Below the pieces are notes generated by a model. That model had not been told where the DNA came from. It did no database searches and saw only the letters and a list, made by a program, of their open reading frames with translations. A program made the translations under genes and the position numbers. This document shows positions 5,516-8,236 of a stretch of DNA of 8,236 nt, piece after piece. Each line of letters begins with the position of its first letter. The stretch's first letter is position 1. Source of the stretch: an uncultured Lachnospiraceae bacterium (GTDB taxonomy: Bacteria > Bacillota > Clostridia > Lachnospirales > Lachnospiraceae); NCBI GenBank assembly GCA_949076555.1, contig CARUOB010000084.1:1-8236 (forward strand), in the 5' to 3' direction.

Positions 5516-6913
5516 ATGCTGACTTATAATTTTGCAAAGGCGAAGGGGCCTTTGTACGAATACATATATCAATGCATAAAAGACGATATTTTGGCGGGGA
5601 ATCTGCGGCAGGGAGAAAAGCTGCCATCCAAAAGAGCCTTTGCAAAGAATAATGGCATTAGTACCATTACCATCCAGAATGCCTATGACCAGCTGATCAG
5701 CGAAGGGTATATTTATACCGTTCCGCAAAAGGGATATTATGTGGCGGAGCTTGATGGCATGAAAAAGCTACAGAGGGAGGGCAGCGTTTCCCTGCATATC
5801 GACATGCCAAAGAAGAGACCGGACTGCGCGGCGGATTTGTCCGACAACAGAATGAATCCGGAACACTTTCCTTTTTCCATATGGGCGAAGGTTCTGCGGC
5901 ATACCATCTCCGATAAAAGCGGCGAGCTGATGGAGGCGTCCCCGGCGGGAGGCATCGGAGAGCTTAGGACGGCAATCGCGGAACATTTGAAATCCTTCCG
6001 GGGGATGCTTGTAGATCCGGATCAAATCGTGGTCGGCGCGGGAACGGAGTATCTGTACGGGCTGATTGTGCAGCTTCTTGGAAACGAGAAGCAGTACTGT
6101 GTGGAAAATCCGGGTTATAGGAAGATCGTGCAAGTGTACAGGCAGTATCACATATCCTGTAAGTATGCGGATTTGGACGAAAAGGGAATGACCTTTGAAG
6201 AACTGCGCGCTACAAAAGCGGATATCGCCCATATCAGCCCGAATCATCATTTTCCCACGGGGATTACCATGCCTGCCGGAAGAAGATATGAGATTTTGGC
6301 GTGGGCCAATGAGAGAGAGGGGCGTTATATCATTGAGGATGACTATGACAGTGAGTTCCGGTTAAACGGGAAACCGATACCAACTTTGTTCAGCATGGAC
6401 GCCTGCGAGAAGGTGATTTATATGAATACCTTTTCCAAATCCCTCACGCCTACCATAAGGATCAGCTATATGGTTCTGCCTGTCCATCTGATCAACCGTT
6501 TTTACAGGGAACTTTCCTTCTATGCCTGCACGGTCTCCAATTTTGAGCAGTATACGCTGGCCGCCTTTATCAGACAGGGATATTTTGAAAAACATATCAA
6601 CCGTATGCGCCTGTATTACAGCAGGCAGAGAAACCGGATGATCGAAACCATCAAAAAGAGCAAACTGCATGATCTGTGCGAGATTGTCGAAAATGATTCC
6701 GGGCTGCATTTCCTGATTCGGATCAAAACCGATAAGGAGGACGGGGAAATTCTGCATGCCTTAGAAGAGAAGGGCGTCCGGGTGAAGGCACTGTCCGAAT
6801 ACTTTTTCACACCGAGCGACAAAAAGCACTGTTTTATCATCAATTACTCCAACATAGATATCGAAAAAGCGGGGAAAGCCTGCGATATCTTTTATGAAAC
6901 GCTGATGAAATAA
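5516..6913 (+). CDS. MocR-family transcriptional regulator (GntR winged helix plus class I aminotransferase domain)
   Basis: The 465-residue protein has the two-part MocR layout and usual length. Residues about 10-78 are a GntR-type winged helix, with the GEKLPSKRAFAKNNGIS and TITIQNAYDQLISEGYI segments and the wing ending QKGYYV. A linker (about 80-110) leads to a fold-type I aminotransferase-like domain (about 112-465). That domain contains SPNHHFPTG (241-249), the cofactor-contacting EDDYDSEF (274-281), and the pyridoxal-phosphate lysine Lys308 in NTFSKSLTPTIR, followed by Arg315. Such proteins use the aminotransferase domain to sense PLP or an amino compound and control genes such as gabT, pdxST or transporters. 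The effector here is unknown; no pdxS/pdxT or amine-catabolism gene is in view. The start is ATG after a GGGAGAGAGG stretch (5503-5512). It lies downstream of the sugar operon behind a hairpin and converges on the MATE gene, so its target may be either neighbour or elsewhere. Confidence 0.88.
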   Translation: MLTYNFAKAKGPLYEYIYQCIKDDILAGNLRQGEKLPSKRAFAKNNGISTITIQNAYDQLISEGYIYTVPQKGYYVAELDGMKKLQREGSVSLHIDMPKKRPDCAADLSDNRMNPEHFPFSIWAKVLRHTISDKSGELMEASPAGGIGELRTAIAEHLKSFRGMLVDPDQIVVGAGTEYLYGLIVQLLGNEKQYCVENPGYRKIVQVYRQYHISCKYADLDEKGMTFEELRATKADIAHISPNHHFPTGITMPAGRRYEILAWANEREGRYIIEDDYDSEFRLNGKPIPTLFSMDACEKVIYMNTFSKSLTPTIRISYMVLPVHLINRFYRELSFYACTVSNFEQYTLAAFIRQGYFEKHINRMRLYYSRQRNRMIETIKKSKLHDLCEIVENDSGLHFLIRIKTDKEDGEILHALEEKGVRVKALSEYFFTPSDKKHCFIINYSNIDIEKAGKACDIFYETLMK

Positions 6914-6918
6914 AGAAC

Positions 6919-8236
6919 CTATTTTTCGAATCCGTGCACCCAGTCCGCTTTCAGAAAATAGATCAGAAATACGATGGAGCTTAGACTCCATGTCAGCGGA
7001 TACGCCCAGAAGATCATTTTGATGACCGGAATGAAATGCAGGACGATGGTGATATAACTTACCCGGACGATGCACCAGAAACAGAGCATGGTGAGCATGG
7101 GTACGGCGGCTTTTCCGGCGCCCCTTAAAATGCCCGCGATGCAGTGGGAGAAGGAGAGCAGGAAGTAGAAGAGGGTGACTGTCCTTGCGTGGGTCGTCCC
7201 GTAAGCGATCACCTCCGGCGTGCGGTTGAAGGCGGAGATCAGGACCGGAATGGTAAAATAGATAAAGACACCCACAAGCTCCGCCGTAATGACAGAGCAT
7301 AGGATACCGAAGCGCGCCCCTTTTTTGGCGCGCTCATATTGTTTTGCGCCTAGATTCTGGCTGATAAAGGTGGTGAGCGCCATGGCAAAACAGGTGATGG
7401 GCAGGAAGCCGAAGCCCTCGATCTTGGAGTAAGCGCCGCTTCCGGCTACTGCCATTTTGCCGAATTTGTTGATATTTGACTGCACCACTACATTGGCGAG
7501 GGCGATGATGGAATTTTGAAATCCCGCAGGCAGTCCGTTGGAGATCACCTCATGGAGTATGGGGAGATCAAAGCGGATACTTTTTATGGATATGCGGTAG
7601 TCCTCCGGGCTTTTTTTCGTAAGCCGCCAGAGACACAAAAACGCGCTGATAAACTGTGAAAGGATCGTTGCCAGGGCGGCCGCGCCGACGCCGAAACCGA
7701 GAACGGCGATAAACAGCAGATCCAGCACAATGTTGATAGCGGACGACACGATCAGATAAATGAGCGGGTGGCGGCTGTCCCCCACAGACTGTAAAATGCC
7801 CACGAAGACATTGTACATGACAAAAGACAGGGAGCCGAGGAAATAGATGCGGAAATAGACCGTGGATTCAGGCAGCACGTCGGCGGGCGTCCCCATCCAT
7901 ATAAGGATGCGGGAAGTCAGAATGGTGCCTGCAACGGTTAGAAAGATACCGGCAGCCAGTCCAAAAGCAATCGTCGTGTGGACGGCTTTCTGCACTTCTT
8001 TTATTTTCTGCGCGCCGTAATACCGGGCGATGACAACCCCCGCGCCCACAGCGATGCCCTGAAAAAAACCGACCATCAGAAAAATAAGGTTGCCCGACGA
8101 GCTGACGGCGGCGAGCGCATTGCTGCCAAGAAAGTTTCCGACAATAAGGGAGTCGGCGGTATTGTATAACTGCTGAAACAGATTTCCCAGAAAAAGCGGG
8201 AACGCAAAGGCGATGAGCTGCTTCCAGATGCAGCCC
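6919..8236 (-). CDS. MATE-family multidrug/sodium or proton antiporter, N-terminal end outside window
   Basis: The frame runs from the window edge (first full codon at 8235-8233 on the minus strand) to TAG at 6921-6919, giving 438 visible residues. A full MATE protein has about 440-460, so only a few N-terminal residues are missing. The fragment begins with IWKQLIAFAFPLFLGNLF and QQLYNTADSLIVGNFLG, the characteristic first helix of clostridial MATE exporters. GFFQGIAVGAGVVIARYYGAQ forms the next helix and loop. About twelve hydrophobic segments follow in two homologous halves, with the second-half LGAKQYERAKKGARFG loop matching the first-half YYGAQKIKEVQKAV loop. It would export cationic drugs or metabolites across the cytoplasmic membrane in exchange for sodium or protons; the substrate is not predictable. 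The ATG at 8076 is internal, not the start, because conserved MATE sequence continues upstream. The promoter is off the window. The gene converges on the MocR gene with 5 bases between stops. Confidence 0.9.
   Translation of the reverse strand, partial: GCIWKQLIAFAFPLFLGNLFQQLYNTADSLIVGNFLGSNALAAVSSSGNLIFLMVGFFQGIAVGAGVVIARYYGAQKIKEVQKAVHTTIAFGLAAGIFLTVAGTILTSRILIWMGTPADVLPESTVYFRIYFLGSLSFVMYNVFVGILQSVGDSRHPLIYLIVSSAINIVLDLLFIAVLGFGVGAAALATILSQFISAFLCLWRLTKKSPEDYRISIKSIRFDLPILHEVISNGLPAGFQNSIIALANVVVQSNINKFGKMAVAGSGAYSKIEGFGFLPITCFAMALTTFISQNLGAKQYERAKKGARFGILCSVITAELVGVFIYFTIPVLISAFNRTPEVIAYGTTHARTVTLFYFLLSFSHCIAGILRGAGKAAVPMLTMLCFWCIVRVSYITIVLHFIPVIKMIFWAYPLTWSLSSIVFLIYFLKADWVHGFEK

Noticed and set aside
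5768..6250. Minus-strand open frame of 160 codons inside the MocR gene
   Set aside because: It is antisense to the clear aminotransferase-domain coding region, with low-complexity shadow composition and no recognisable motif.
6761..7300. Minus-strand open frame of 179 codons spanning the MocR/MATE junction
   Set aside because: It is out of frame with the MATE gene, which carries the recognisable membrane sequence, and its His/Arg/Ser-rich translation looks like a frame shadow.
7311..7334. Perfect 8-bp GC inverted repeat AGCGCGCC / GGCGCGCT with a T-run in the loop
   Set aside because: It lies inside the MATE coding region (ERAKKGARFG segment). The T-run is in the loop, not after the stem, and the A-run on the coding strand is not in the phase needed for programmed -1 frameshifting.
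8074..8076. ATG on the minus strand as the MATE start
   Set aside because: Conserved MATE first-helix sequence (FPLFLGNLFQQLYNTADS) continues in frame upstream to the window edge, so this Met is internal.

Overview
The window looks like part of the chromosome of a spore-forming Clostridia, most likely Lachnospiraceae-type. Three things suggest this: a GerA-family SpoVAF gene with a consensus-like forespore (sigma-G) promoter, strong GGAGG-type ribosome binding sites with some TTG/GTG starts, and protein families (cytoplasmic SGNH esterase, GH1, MocR regulator, MATE exporter) common in gut Firmicutes. The assignment is inference; there is no rRNA or other direct taxonomic marker. I saw no mobile element, CRISPR array, tRNA or rRNA.

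Layout. (1) Positions 1-172 are the 3' end of a dUTPase gene. (2) Positions 173-265 are a compact regulatory gap. A long hairpin, a sigma-G-like promoter and the spoVAF ribosome binding site are interleaved there. (3) Positions 266-1687 are spoVAF, which starts at TTG. (4) Positions 1688-1932 are a 245-base AT-rich regulatory region with an AT dyad, a candidate housekeeping promoter and a 16-bp dyad around its -10 box. (5) Positions 1933-3042 (SGNH esterase) and 3121-5424 (a 767-residue GH1 beta-glucosidase fused in frame to a complete class I mannose-6-phosphate isomerase) form a two-gene sugar operon, closed by an 11-bp hairpin. (6) Positions 5516-6913 are a MocR/GntR-aminotransferase regulator. 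(7) Positions 6919-8236, on the minus strand, are a MATE exporter that runs off the right edge and converges on the regulator with a 5-base gap.

How the genes may work together. The esterase, beta-glucosidase and mannose-6-phosphate isomerase all lack signal peptides. They would fit cytoplasmic processing of imported acetylated glucose/mannose oligosaccharides such as glucomannan fragments: deacetylation, release of glucose, and entry of mannose-6-phosphate into glycolysis. This is a hypothesis; no transporter, mannanase or phosphorylase is in view.

The two most notable points are the GH1-ManA fusion, whose junction keeps a good Shine-Dalgarno and GTG start that would still allow free ManA to be made, and the dut-spoVAF gap. 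In that gap, read-through RNA should fold the spoVAF ribosome binding site into a hairpin, whereas RNA started at the sigma-G promoter lacks the blocking arm.
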